Assembly: GCF_030161415.1 (NCBI RefSeq)
Contig: NZ_BSSU01000006.1
Location: 62,001 to 126,000 of the forward strand
Direction of reading: 5' to 3'
Source of the DNA: Thalassotalea eurytherma
Lineage (GTDB): Bacteria; Pseudomonadota; Gammaproteobacteria; Enterobacterales; Alteromonadaceae
DNA length: 64,000 nucleotides
The position numbers were made by a program, and so were the translations under genes. Under the pieces are notes generated by a model. The model ran no database searches. It worked only from the letters and a program-made list of their open reading frames with translations, and was not told the origin of the DNA. Shown here piece after piece: positions 17,201 to 25,606 of the stretch; positions within the stretch are counted from its first letter, which is position 1, and every line of letters starts with the position of its first letter.

Positions 17201-17310
17201 TGTTTGATAATCGTGGTGAATTTATCATTGGCGGTAAAGGTAACTTTGATAGTGCCTATGGTGGTGGTGTTGGTCGATACATTTATATCGGTGCAGAAAT
17301 TAAACTGTAA
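14290..17310 (+). CDS. TonB-dependent outer-membrane receptor
   Basis: 1006 residues. A signal peptide ends at ALAQ near 24. The TonB box and plug follow: EKITVTGSRLRRDSF near 50, SLGTNRTLTLIDGRRVV near 120 and the ITGGASAAYGSDAIAGVVNII signature near 160-180. A large beta-barrel occupies the rest and ends with alternating hydrophobic residues. The GSRLRRDSF type of start is common in proteobacterial receptors for peptides and plant- or algae-derived compounds; the substrate cannot be told from sequence. The divergent ToxR-like gene and the downstream phosphatase, separated by a terminator, are its neighbours. A hairpin follows at 17378. Confidence 0.93.
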   Translation: MKKNLITLAILGSSTLFAGNALAQENEQKVAKPVIQTENKKENAKKTEEKITVTGSRLRRDSFSVATPLVTMDKDAIEDTGLGSLSEILINELPQVSMGSSNTNSQSSVSTTGLSTIDLRSLGTNRTLTLIDGRRVVSNSYSGNYVSLSTIPAGMVDKVEIITGGASAAYGSDAIAGVVNIITQHDKEGFSFKAKVGESQEGGAEEYTLDIDYGTEFSDGRGYLFMAGTYNEEKGLSFYDRKRAQQQDAWRYNDDDMCNQMLTEDSYQCMRDITQADWRSLSDSIPGGVFDEQSSTRADAGFWYDENGLRNDWHEERYGINTNQFVMLKIPDEAYTGAIKVDYELTDEIDSYFQVQYSINKSINHKAPESEDECDSVLTYEPSDGTFGTACIGRIPIDNPYMPAEIRDDASSKGVKWDRNFAEVGNIVTDNERTTLRSWAGLQGTLFNDEWDWDLSVGYGKFKQEQQRLNEINVFRAQHALNAEYAADGVTVQCADELARADGCVPLNLFGEGSITPEAADYIRANPTITTDIEQINVLGYIAGDLFQMPAGSVASAFGFEYRRDEQKVKTGGGAEIGGVSFNYVPTFTGDVDVYEVFGEAAFPLLADQTFAKSLTAEISARLASYSWSNIDLVGSYKVGLIWEPIEGYALRANWARAQRAPTITEALSPPRGDYDSFDDICDGVTATSTEPGHSNCRLEPSIAAVIAADGEFVDENSGYSPNVGNTELKEETADTYTVGLTMAPDFLEGLRVAVDFYDIQITDAISYFDNEDIIEYCYDSPLEYGDSNTFCNDITRNTEGSIEEIMQRNYNVDEIRTKGYDIAAEYVYDLEVYGSLKFKTDWMHVIEYSQTVQSPSGPETTNYEGYLSSDIFEDKASASLTWYKDGMRVRWSTGYKSAVKASRSRYESWLDDMAANDERCLQGEDTCIDAPEALEFNDIGSYLKHNLSISYTTELNKDAELRLFGGVNNMFDNRGEFIIGGKGNFDSAYGGGVGRYIYIGAEIKL

Positions 17311-17377
17311 ATTAATCTGTCGACTATGAGCACATGGACGTGCATTTTTTTAAAATATCTACAATTTGTTAAATGTT

Positions 17378-17404
17378 AGGCCTCGCTTGCGCGTGGCCTT
17401 TATT
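17378..17404 (+). terminator. Terminator after TonB receptor
   Basis: AGGCC-T-CGC, a short loop, GCG-T-GGCCT with one T-T mismatch, then TTTATT. It separates the receptor from the phosphatase gene. Confidence 0.6.
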
Positions 17405-17418
17405 AAGGAATATCTCTT

Positions 17419-18504
17419 ATGTTCTTAAAAACACTTACTGTAACTGTAGCAGTAGTAAATTTACTGTTTACCAGTTCTGTAAATGCCGAAACACAAAGTA
17501 CGGTCAGTGATGGACCCTATATCCATTATGGGAAAGATACGCTCGAGGCTACTTGGATATGTAACAATTTAGTGGTTAAAAGTAGTTTTAAACATGATCA
17601 AGCAACACAAGAAATTGCGCATTGCGACTTGGCCGCTGTGATAAACAAAACAAATTTTGATTTACCAATAATCGAATATAAAGGAGATTTCAAGATAGCC
17701 GCGATGAGCGACTTTCATGGCCAATATGCATTAACGACAAAAATTTTAAAAGCGAACAACATTATTGATGAAAGTTTGAATTGGGCATTCGGCAACGGCC
17801 ATTTTGTCATTACCGGTGATGTATTTGATCGCGGCGATAAAGTAACTGAATTACTGTGGTTACTATATAAGTTAGAGCAACAAGCAGAACAAGCAGGTGG
17901 AAAACTACATTTACTTTTAGGTAACCATGAAGTAATGGTGCTTAATGGAGATCTCCGCTATTTACACCCAAAATATCACACCGTGAGCGAGTTACTTGAT
18001 GTTGATTTCAATGAGTTGTTCTCAAATGAAACCATTTTAGGCCGCTGGCTTAGAAGTAAACCAGTATTAGTAAAAATTAACAATATGATCTTTGCACATG
18101 GTGGCTTCCACCCTACAATTGCAACAAAAGATAAATCGTTAAACGAGATAAATGAAACCTTTAAAGACAATTTAGTGAAAACAGAACTAGCCAGTGAAAG
18201 AGCTGGTTTTGGTAAGTTTTTGCATAAAACCAATGGTCCTATTTGGTATCGTGGTTACTTTAAAGATGACGGGGCAACCGACGATGAAATAAATTTACTG
18301 TTAACACATTTTGATGTCTCTCATTTAGTTGTGGGTCATACATCACAACAGCAAATTGAAACGAGATATCAAGGCAAAGTCATTGCAATAGATAGTAGTA
18401 TTAAAAATGGCCAATACGGTGAAATTTTATTAGTGAATAAGAATAGCTTTATGCGAGGTACACCTGAAGGTAAAAAAGTACCATTGGCATTAAGCGCTCT
18501 GTAG
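17419..18504 (+). CDS. Shewanella-like protein phosphatase, exported metallophosphoesterase
   Basis: 361 residues with an N-terminal signal peptide ending near VNAE (24). The calcineurin-type metal motifs are all present: SDFHGQY near 96, GDVFDRGDKV near 133, LLGNHEVM near 167, AHGGFHP near 222 and VGHTSQ near 307. These match Shewanella-like (SLP) phosphatases, which act on phosphoserine/threonine or phosphotyrosine and are exported in bacteria. The gene starts 20 bases after a terminator, so it has its own weak promoter or read-through. The substrate is unknown. The call is firm at family level. Confidence 0.88.
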   Translation: MFLKTLTVTVAVVNLLFTSSVNAETQSTVSDGPYIHYGKDTLEATWICNNLVVKSSFKHDQATQEIAHCDLAAVINKTNFDLPIIEYKGDFKIAAMSDFHGQYALTTKILKANNIIDESLNWAFGNGHFVITGDVFDRGDKVTELLWLLYKLEQQAEQAGGKLHLLLGNHEVMVLNGDLRYLHPKYHTVSELLDVDFNELFSNETILGRWLRSKPVLVKINNMIFAHGGFHPTIATKDKSLNEINETFKDNLVKTELASERAGFGKFLHKTNGPIWYRGYFKDDGATDDEINLLLTHFDVSHLVVGHTSQQQIETRYQGKVIAIDSSIKNGQYGEILLVNKNSFMRGTPEGKKVPLALSAL

Positions 18505-18724
18505 TTGAATTAAACCACTTAGTGGAACTCAACTACAAAACCAATATTAGAAGATAGAAATTATGTGTTAATTCACTTTCATCAGCAGTGTTGGTGGTAA
18601 ATTGGTCAACACTACATTCTATCTTCGCAGTACTATTGCCTAATACGAGCTTTCATAACTTGTCTATTAACATCAATATGAATTGAGGGTGTGCCGTAAG
18701 AACAACACTTTTAACATGATGCTT
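18505..18724. other. Non-coding region with nested inverted repeats
   Basis: No gene is seen. GAAGATAGAA (18550-18559) pairs with TTCTATCTTC (18617-18626), and inside it GTGTTG (18588) pairs with CAACAC (18607). A further hairpin, TAGTTGA/TCAACTA (18502-18535), overlaps the phosphatase stop codon. The structure could be an RNA element or a small repeat remnant. Confidence 0.35.
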
Positions 18725-18753
18725 AAAAAAAAGGCCTACATAAAATAGACCTT
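18725..18753 (-). terminator. Terminator of the zwf-pgl-edd-glk-eda operon
   Basis: On the minus strand AAGGTCTA, a seven-base loop and TAGGCCTT are followed by a run of eight T. It lies 30 bases past the eda stop. Confidence 0.75.
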
Positions 18754-18782
18754 AATCCATTAACCGTTATTGAATAACGATC

Positions 18783-19433
18783 TTAATGCTTTGCTAACGC
18801 AACGGCTTCTTTAGCTAACTGAGTGATTTTATCCCAATCTTTGTTTTTAATGATGTCGTCAGACACTAACCAAGAACCACCGCAACAAGCGACGTTCTTA
18901 AGAGCTAAATAGCTTTGAACATTATTTACATTAATACCGCCTGTTGGACAGAACTTGATATCGGGAAATGGACCACCAATGCTCTGAATTGCTTTTACGC
19001 CACCTGATGCTTCTGCAGGGAAGAATTTAAAATGATCGTAACCATAGTCAATGCCATCCATTAATTCTGAAATAGATGAAATACCTGGAATTAACGCGAT
19101 ATCACCTTCATTACCCGCCTTTAACAAGTCTTTTGTTAGCCCGGGGCTGATAGCGAATTTAGCGCCAGCATCTACTGAACTTTGCAGTAACTCACGATTA
19201 GTGACTGTGCCTGCACCAACAACGGCTTCGGGTAATGCCTTAGCAATGGTTTCAATAACTTGTAATGCTGATGGCGTGCGAAGTGTTACTTCAAGTACTT
19301 TCACGTCTGCAGCTAACAGTGCTTTTGCTATTGGTAATGCATCTTCAACATTTTCAATAACCAACACTGGGACTATAGGACCCATTGCAAATAATTCTTG
19401 TGGCATAATCTGCCAATTCTTAGTCACGGTCAT
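18783..19433 (-). CDS. eda: KDPG/2-keto-4-hydroxyglutarate aldolase
   Basis: 216 residues. It cleaves 2-keto-3-deoxy-6-phosphogluconate to pyruvate and glyceraldehyde 3-phosphate, the last step of the Entner-Doudoroff route. Visible signatures are LEVTLRTPSAL (catalytic glutamate region near 46), GAGTVTN, SPGLT, and FKFFPAEASGG with the Schiff-base lysine near 134. Its ATG overlaps the glk stop as ATGA, after GAGGA, so it is translationally coupled. It is the last gene of the operon and is followed by a terminator. A 3' fragment of a second copy lies at 11663-11783. Confidence 0.97.
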   Translation of the reverse strand: MTVTKNWQIMPQELFAMGPIVPVLVIENVEDALPIAKALLAADVKVLEVTLRTPSALQVIETIAKALPEAVVGAGTVTNRELLQSSVDAGAKFAISPGLTKDLLKAGNEGDIALIPGISSISELMDGIDYGYDHFKFFPAEASGGVKAIQSIGGPFPDIKFCPTGGINVNNVQSYLALKNVACCGGSWLVSDDIIKNKDWDKITQLAKEAVALAKH

Positions 19434-20404
19434 AAATCCTCTTTAAGCTGCTGGCACAAGTAAGCACAAGCACCAAGTAATCCTGGTTGTGCTTCTGTGA
19501 TGACAAATGTTGGTATATTTTGGGTGAATGGGCTTAAACGCCCTTTTTCTTCAAAGCGTGTTCTAAACTCGCTTTGTTTTAAAAATTCAATAAAGCGTGG
19601 CACGATACCACCGGCGATGTATACACCGCTAAAACTACTCAAGGTAAGTGCTAGATTGCCTGCAAAACTACCTAATATTTTACAAAACTGATTCAAAGAT
19701 TGTTGGCACAGTTCATCACTACCATCGATAGCCGCGGCTGAAATTTCATGGGCAGCTAATGGCGTAGCTTCAATGCCTTTATGATCTGCGAGCGCTTGAT
19801 AAATTTGTTCAATACCTAGACCAGAAAGTAATTGCTCATAAGAAACATGCGCATACTTTTTCATTAAGAAACGTAAAATAGCGATTTCTGTTTCATCAAT
19901 CGGTGCGTAGTCAACATGACCACCTTCACCACCTAAACTTATCCAACCGCTTTCACTAGGCACAACGTTGGCAACACCTAAACCTGTACCTGGTCCACAA
20001 ATTGAAATTGGTCGATTTGGCACAACGTCACCTGCACCAATCTGTACTTTTTGACTATCATCTAAAAAAGGCACTGCATGGGCAATCGCCGTATAATCGT
20101 TAATAACCAATAGGTTCTTTAAATTTAATGTGGCTTTTAACTCAGCTTTTGAAAACTGCCATGGCATATTGGTCATAACAACTAAGTCTTGCTCAACGGG
20201 GCAAGCAATGGCCAGACAAACATTTAATTGTTGCTTGTCCAAATCATTATTATTCAGGTAGTGTTTGAACACATCAGCAAGTGAAGGAAAATCACGACAC
20301 TGAAATACTTCGATATTTTCAATTGTGCGATTATCAATAACCTGCCCGATACGAATATTGGTGCCGCCAATATCCGCTACAAGGTTTGTAATTTTTTCAG
20401 CCAT
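19430..20404 (-). CDS. glk: Glucokinase
   Basis: 324 residues, the usual size of the proteobacterial Glk family. It phosphorylates glucose with ATP to feed glucose 6-phosphate to the next enzymes of this operon. The N-terminal phosphate-binding segment LVADIGGTNIRIGQV, VINDYTAIAHAVPF with the catalytic aspartate near 102, GPGTGLGVA and GGEGGHVDYAP are all present. It lies two bases after edd and overlaps eda by four bases. Its presence inside the cluster implies that free glucose enters the cell without a PTS. Confidence 0.96.
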   Translation of the reverse strand: MAEKITNLVADIGGTNIRIGQVIDNRTIENIEVFQCRDFPSLADVFKHYLNNNDLDKQQLNVCLAIACPVEQDLVVMTNMPWQFSKAELKATLNLKNLLVINDYTAIAHAVPFLDDSQKVQIGAGDVVPNRPISICGPGTGLGVANVVPSESGWISLGGEGGHVDYAPIDETEIAILRFLMKKYAHVSYEQLLSGLGIEQIYQALADHKGIEATPLAAHEISAAAIDGSDELCQQSLNQFCKILGSFAGNLALTLSSFSGVYIAGGIVPRFIEFLKQSEFRTRFEEKGRLSPFTQNIPTFVITEAQPGLLGACAYLCQQLKEDL

Positions 20405-20406
20405 AA

Positions 20407-22242
20407 TTACTTGTTTTCCGCTAAGTAGTTATCGTCAAAAAGTGAACATGCGCCAGTATCTGCTGTGCTTAAGTTTCTACGCATAGCGCCGAATAATTCA
20501 CGGCCCATACCAACATGATGCAAGCTTACTTGGCAATGTGAGTTATCACGTTTAGCGAGTTCTTCGTCGCTGACCAGTAATGATAATTCACCCGTTTCAC
20601 CGTTTAGTCTGATCATGTCGCCATTTTGCACTTTAGCTATTAAGCCACCATCTAATGCTTCAGGGCATAAATGAATAGCTGCTGGTACTTTACCTGAAGC
20701 ACCAGACATACGACCATCAGTAACTAATGCTACTTTAAAGCCTTTGTCTTGAAGCACCCCTAAAGGTGGCGTTAGTTTGTGAAGCTCTGGCATACCGCGT
20801 GATTTTGGACCTTGATAACGAACAACAGCGACAAAGTCTTTTTCTAACTCGCCTGCTTTAAACGCAGCTTCTAAGTCGTGTTGATCTTCAAATACAACCG
20901 CAGGTGCCTCTACAATCTCGCTACCAGGACGTAAAGAAGATGTTTTAATCACTGACGTACCTAAATTACCTTTAAGTACCCTTAAACCACCATCAGCTTT
21001 GAATGGTTTATTAACCGTAGCGATAACTTCTTCATCACCAGATGATGTAGCACCGTCTAACCACACTAATTTACCGTCTTGGATCTCAGGTTGTTGTGTA
21101 TAACGACGTAGGCCTTTACCACAAATTGTTTCTACATCTTCATGCAATAAACCGGCGTCTAGTAACTCTTTAAATAGTAGAGCCATACCACCAGCATGTT
21201 GGAAATGGTTAATGTCCGCATGACCGTTCGGGTAAATGCGTGTGATTAACGGTACAGCGTCAGAAATATCATTAAAGTCTTGGAAGTCGATAATGATGCC
21301 CGCTGCACGTGCAAAAGCAATAATGTGCATCGTTAGGTTAGTAGAACCTCCAGTGGCAGTCAGTGCCACGATCGCATTAACAATTGAGCGTTCGTCAATC
21401 ATCTTACCAACAGGCATATAATTACCAGCTTGAGAAGTTAAACGTGTAACTTGACGGGCTGCAGCTTTTGTTAATTCTTCACGTAATTGTGTATTTGGTG
21501 CGACAAATGACGCGCCAGGTAAATGAAGACCCATGATCTCTACAACTAATTGGTTCGAGTTTGCTGTGCCGAAGAATGTACAAGTACCTGCAGAGTGATA
21601 AGAGGCAGATTCTGCCGCTAATAGCTCTTCTTTACCCACTTCGCCTTTAGCAAATTGCTGACGAACACGCGCTTTTTCTTTATTAGGAATACCTGATGGC
21701 ATAGGGCCAGCAGGTACAAATACGGTTGGAAGATGACCAAAAGTCATACTTGCAATCAATAAACCCGGTACGATCTTATCGCAAATACCAAGCATTAATG
21801 CGCCATCGAACATGTTATGTGAAAGTGCAACCGCAGTAGACATTGCAATAACATCACGACTCATCAAGCTCAGATCCATACCTGGTTGGCCTTGAGTCAC
21901 ACCGTCACACATTGCAGGTACACCACCAGCAAACTGTGCAACACCGCCGACTTCTGTTACGGCTTTCTTAATAATGTCAGGATAAGTTTGGTAAGGTTGA
22001 TGAGCACTTAGCATATCGTTATAAGACGATACGATCGCGACATCAGCATGGTTTAAACCTTTAAGTTTTGCTTTGTCTTCTTTACCACAAGCGGCAAAAC
22101 CATGAGCTAAGTTACCACACGATAACCCTGCACGATGTACCACTTCAGATTTTGCTGCTTTAATCTTTTCTAAGTAAGCAGCTCGAGTTTTTTTACTACG
22201 CTCTTGAATGCGCTGAGTAATTGCTAAAATATCTTTATTCAT
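20407..22242 (-). CDS. edd: 6-phosphogluconate dehydratase
   Basis: 611 residues from ATG 22242, two bases after the pgl stop; an in-frame TTG at 22257 inside pgl is rejected. The enzyme dehydrates 6-phosphogluconate to KDPG and carries a 4Fe-4S cluster. The IlvD/Edd family features are clear: GLSCGNLAHGFAACGKEDK, AMCDGVTQGQPGMDLSLMSRD, MLGICDKIVPG with a cluster cysteine, SAGTCTFFGTANSN and TDGRMSGASGKVPAAIH near the end. Length is typical. It is the central enzyme of the operon. Confidence 0.97.
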   Translation of the reverse strand: MNKDILAITQRIQERSKKTRAAYLEKIKAAKSEVVHRAGLSCGNLAHGFAACGKEDKAKLKGLNHADVAIVSSYNDMLSAHQPYQTYPDIIKKAVTEVGGVAQFAGGVPAMCDGVTQGQPGMDLSLMSRDVIAMSTAVALSHNMFDGALMLGICDKIVPGLLIASMTFGHLPTVFVPAGPMPSGIPNKEKARVRQQFAKGEVGKEELLAAESASYHSAGTCTFFGTANSNQLVVEIMGLHLPGASFVAPNTQLREELTKAAARQVTRLTSQAGNYMPVGKMIDERSIVNAIVALTATGGSTNLTMHIIAFARAAGIIIDFQDFNDISDAVPLITRIYPNGHADINHFQHAGGMALLFKELLDAGLLHEDVETICGKGLRRYTQQPEIQDGKLVWLDGATSSGDEEVIATVNKPFKADGGLRVLKGNLGTSVIKTSSLRPGSEIVEAPAVVFEDQHDLEAAFKAGELEKDFVAVVRYQGPKSRGMPELHKLTPPLGVLQDKGFKVALVTDGRMSGASGKVPAAIHLCPEALDGGLIAKVQNGDMIRLNGETGELSLLVSDEELAKRDNSHCQVSLHHVGMGRELFGAMRRNLSTADTGACSLFDDNYLAENK

Positions 22243-22244
22243 GA

Positions 22245-22937
22245 TTATTGCGCCCAAAAAATTGATGTATCGGCAGCGTCACCATGTAAAAACGCACGTA
22301 TTGGCATTTCAAAATGATCGTCGCTAACTAAGGCATGTTCTAAAACGTTTTTCTTACTATCACCGCATATATGTAAAATCGTACTTTTGCTTTGCGCTAA
22401 GTGTGCAAAACTAAACGATATGCGCTGATGAGGTGCGGTGGCCGGTTGTACCGCTAATAATGGTTGTGCGTCAGGCGCAAACCCTTGCTTTATTTCTGCA
22501 CTGCATGGGAATAAAGACGCGGTATGCCCGTCTTCACCCATACCTAATATCAGTACATCAAATGGTAAAACCTGTGCTAATGCTTGCTCGTTTAATGTAG
22601 CAAGTACGTCAGATGTAAGTTTTTCACCTTGTTTAATGTGAAAAAACGTTGCTGCTTTAGCATTATCTTTTAACAGGTTTTCATGCACTAAACGGGTATT
22701 ACTGTCTTTAGATTCGAAGTCTACCCAACGCTCATCGGCAAGGGTAACTGTAATGTTCGACCATGGTAATGGCATATTCGATAGCTTTTCAAATAAGCCT
22801 TTTGGCGTAGAACCACCAGAAACAGCCATGCTTGCTTTACCCTTTTGATTAACGGCTTGCGTTAAAACGTCAGCAATATGGTGAGCAAGTTTCTCGTCTA
22901 ACACATCACGAGATTCAAATTCATTTAATGTATACAT
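22245..22937 (-). CDS. pgl: 6-phosphogluconolactonase
   Basis: 230 residues of the DevB/SOL type. It hydrolyses 6-phosphogluconolactone made by Zwf. Visible segments are AVSGGSTPKGLFE near 40, TVTLADERWVDFESKDSNTRLV near 63-85, and ILGMGEDGHTASLFP near 130. The gene starts directly after the zwf stop with no gap, and edd follows with two bases between, so the order in the operon matches the order of reactions. Confidence 0.96.
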   Translation of the reverse strand: MYTLNEFESRDVLDEKLAHHIADVLTQAVNQKGKASMAVSGGSTPKGLFEKLSNMPLPWSNITVTLADERWVDFESKDSNTRLVHENLLKDNAKAATFFHIKQGEKLTSDVLATLNEQALAQVLPFDVLILGMGEDGHTASLFPCSAEIKQGFAPDAQPLLAVQPATAPHQRISFSFAHLAQSKSTILHICGDSKKNVLEHALVSDDHFEMPIRAFLHGDAADTSIFWAQ

Positions 22938-24407
22938 TTATTCTACCCACTGTCTGTCGTCACGTGCGATCAAGGAAATAGACGATACAGGTCCCCATGA
23001 ACCGGCAGCATATGGTTTAGGCTTGTCGTTGGTTGATTGCCAAGCTTCAATAATTCCATCTGCCCAAACCCATGCAGCTTCTACTTCATCACGGCGTACA
23101 AACCAAGACTGGTTACCATTGATCACTTCAAGCATTAAGCGCTCGTATGCATCAACTACACGCATATCGTTATATGTTTCTGAAAAACTCAAATCGAGCT
23201 TATTTTCATGAATATGTAATTGCGAAGCAATGCCAGGAATTTTATTCATGACTTCTAGTTCAACACCTTCATCGGGTTGAAGGCGAATGGTTAATTTGTT
23301 TGCTGGTAAATCATCGTAGCTGTCTTTAAAGATGTTATGAGGCTGCTCTTTAAAATGGACAACAATCTCACTGTGCTTTGCAGGCATACGTTTACCAGTG
23401 CGCAAATAAAATGGCACACCTGTCCAACGCCAGTTATCGATTTCAGCTTTGATTGCGACAAACGTTTCGGTATTACTTTTTGTATTAGCATCGTCTTCTT
23501 GAAGATAGCCAGGTACTGGACCGCCATTTAAAAAGCCTTCAGTGTATTGACCACGTACGGTCTTTTCTTTCACGTTATGACGATCTATCGGACAAAGTGC
23601 CTTCAATACTTTTAACTTTTCATCACGGATACTATCAGCGCCTAAATCCGCTGGTGGCTCCATTGCTAATAAGGACAAAATTTGCAGTAAATGGTTTTGC
23701 ACCATGTCACGCATTTGACCTGCATCATCATAAAACCCCCAGCGCCCTTCTATACCGACACTTTCTGCAACGGTAATTTGAACGTGGTCGATATGATTAC
23801 GATCCCAGTTATTGGTAAATAAAGAATTGGCAAAACGCAATACTAATAAATTAAGAACAGTTTCTTTACCTAAGTAGTGGTCAATTCGGTAAATCTGATT
23901 TTCGTTAAAATAGCGAGACACTTGATCATTGATGACTTTAGAAGACTCTAAACAATGACCAATTGGTTTTTCCATCACAACACGAACATCTGCCGTGTTT
24001 AATTTAGCGTGATTAAGTCCTTCACCGATATCACCGTAGATACTTGGTGACGTAGAGAAGTAAAACACGCGAGTATCACTACCATTTGATAAGGTCTGGG
24101 CTAGACCATCAAACGACGAGACTTCTTTAAAGTCCATCTTTTGATAAATTAAACGGTCTACAAAACGCGCTAATACGGTTTCATCAAGTCCTTGTTTAAC
24201 GAATTCATTTAGACTTTCTTTTACCTGTTCGACGAATTCTGTTGCTGAAATATCATTACGGGCAGCAGCAACGACGTGACTGTCTTCATGAAGAAGACCA
24301 GCTAAATCTAATTGATAAAGGGCTGGAAGCAATTTACGGCGAGATAGATCACCGAGCGCGCCAAAGATGACTATTTCCGTTGCGACATGTTGTTCGTTGT
24401 TTTTCAT
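22938..24407 (-). CDS. zwf: Glucose-6-phosphate 1-dehydrogenase
   Basis: 489 residues, the normal length. It oxidises glucose 6-phosphate and produces NADPH. The N-terminal nucleotide site FGALGDLSRRKLLPALYQL, the active-site RIDHYLGKE near 175 and the KPIGHCLESS region are all present. It is the first gene of the zwf-pgl-edd-glk-eda operon and is divergent from hexR; the intergenic space has a good HexR-type palindrome at 24491-24505. Expression should rise when KDPG relieves HexR, as known for Shewanella and Pseudomonas. Confidence 0.98.
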   Translation of the reverse strand: MKNNEQHVATEIVIFGALGDLSRRKLLPALYQLDLAGLLHEDSHVVAAARNDISATEFVEQVKESLNEFVKQGLDETVLARFVDRLIYQKMDFKEVSSFDGLAQTLSNGSDTRVFYFSTSPSIYGDIGEGLNHAKLNTADVRVVMEKPIGHCLESSKVINDQVSRYFNENQIYRIDHYLGKETVLNLLVLRFANSLFTNNWDRNHIDHVQITVAESVGIEGRWGFYDDAGQMRDMVQNHLLQILSLLAMEPPADLGADSIRDEKLKVLKALCPIDRHNVKEKTVRGQYTEGFLNGGPVPGYLQEDDANTKSNTETFVAIKAEIDNWRWTGVPFYLRTGKRMPAKHSEIVVHFKEQPHNIFKDSYDDLPANKLTIRLQPDEGVELEVMNKIPGIASQLHIHENKLDLSFSETYNDMRVVDAYERLMLEVINGNQSWFVRRDEVEAAWVWADGIIEAWQSTNDKPKPYAAGSWGPVSSISLIARDDRQWVE

Positions 24408-24490
24408 TAGTTATTCTCTAATTTACAGCGTTTAACTCAACTATATTGAGCATAATCTAACGCTAGTTATCTTTGCAGTAAAGACTTTTT

Positions 24491-24505
24491 TGTAATTTTA
24501 CTACA
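24491..24505. promoter_or_regulatory. HexR operator candidate
   Basis: TGTAATTTTACTACA matches the gammaproteobacterial HexR consensus TGTAATWAAATTACA (from memory) at 12 of 15 positions with intact outer arms. It lies 84 bases upstream of zwf and 185 upstream of hexR. Confidence 0.65.
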
Positions 24506-24689
24506 TTTTAAGTATCGCCACCGTAAATACACGTTATCAGAGGTGTTTTTGAATGATTATTTATTAAACGTTTGCAAGTATTCAGTATTTTGCTTTATAT
24601 TAATGGTAATTCTGAAAATAAATTTCACATTTTAGCGATAAAGTGCGAAACTTTATTACAAATTATAAAAAATCTAGGGTCATAGATTC

Positions 24690-25538
24690 ATGAATATATT
24701 AGAAAAGATCGCTAACGAGCTAGACACATTCAGCAAGTCTGAACGAAAAGTAGCTGAAGTGATCCTTGCGTCACCAAGTACTGTTATACATGCAAGTATA
24801 GCTGCGCTCGCTAAACAGGCGAATATAAGTGAACCAACGGTTAACCGTTTTTGTCGTCGATTAGATACTAAAGGTTACCCTGATTTCAAACTGCACTTAG
24901 CGCAAAGTTTGGCTAATGGTACCCCTTACGTAAATAGACATGTTGATGAAAATGATAGTGCTGATGAATACACAGCCAAAATCTTTGAATCAACAATGGC
25001 TAATCTTGAAATGGCACGTAAAAGTTTAGATTCAGGAACGATCAACCGTTCGGTTGATCTTTTAACGCAAGCAAATAAAATTTCATTTTTTGGTCTTGGT
25101 GCAAGTGCTGTCGTAGCGCACGATGCTCAAAACAAGTTCTTCCGCTTTAATGTCCCTGTTGTATATTTCGATGATGTATTAATGCAACGCATGAGTGCTA
25201 TTAACTCAACACAAGGTGACGTTGTTGTACTTATTTCACATACTGGCCGCACAAAATCATTAGTAGAAGTTGCCAGTCTTGCCCGTGAAAATGATGCTAC
25301 CGTAATTGGCATTACGACTGAGGGCACACCATTAGCTAAAGAATGTACTATCGTATTATCAATGGACGTTGCAGAAGACACTGATTTATATATGCCAATG
25401 TCATCACGTATTGCTCAGTTAACGCTAGTCGATATTTTGGCAACGGGTTTTACACTGCGCCGTGGTACTAAATTTAGAGATAACCTGAAGAAAGTGAAAG
25501 ACAGCTTACGTAGTTCACGTTTTGACAGAAAAGAATAA
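24690..25538 (+). CDS. hexR: HexR, RpiR-family repressor of central sugar metabolism
   Basis: 282 residues. Residues 1-75 are the RpiR-type helix-turn-helix (KSERKVAEVILASP ... ALAKQANISEPTVNRFCRRL), and residues 125-260 the SIS sugar-phosphate domain (KISFFGLGASAVVAHDAQNKF, VVVLISHTGRTKSLVEVA). HexR binds KDPG and controls Entner-Doudoroff and related genes in this lineage. It is divergent from zwf and followed by a terminator and pykA, the layout seen in Shewanella and Vibrio relatives. Regulation of both neighbours is strongly expected. Confidence 0.95.
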   Translation: MNILEKIANELDTFSKSERKVAEVILASPSTVIHASIAALAKQANISEPTVNRFCRRLDTKGYPDFKLHLAQSLANGTPYVNRHVDENDSADEYTAKIFESTMANLEMARKSLDSGTINRSVDLLTQANKISFFGLGASAVVAHDAQNKFFRFNVPVVYFDDVLMQRMSAINSTQGDVVVLISHTGRTKSLVEVASLARENDATVIGITTEGTPLAKECTIVLSMDVAEDTDLYMPMSSRIAQLTLVDILATGFTLRRGTKFRDNLKKVKDSLRSSRFDRKE

Positions 25539-25550
25539 TGTTTCATAAGA

Positions 25551-25579
25551 GCTTAACGAACAACCGTTAAGCTTTTTTT
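25551..25579 (+). terminator. Terminator after hexR
   Basis: GCTTAACG (25551-25558), six-base loop, CGTTAAGC (25565-25572) and seven T. pykA starts 28 bases further on, so its promoter must overlap or read-through is used. Confidence 0.75.
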
Positions 25580-25606
25580 AAAGTTAACCCAATCAAAGAG
25601 TATATC

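Noticed and set aside
17378-17399. Hairpin as a riboswitch before the phosphatase
   Set aside because: A simple hairpin followed by T residues at the end of the receptor gene; a terminator explains it.
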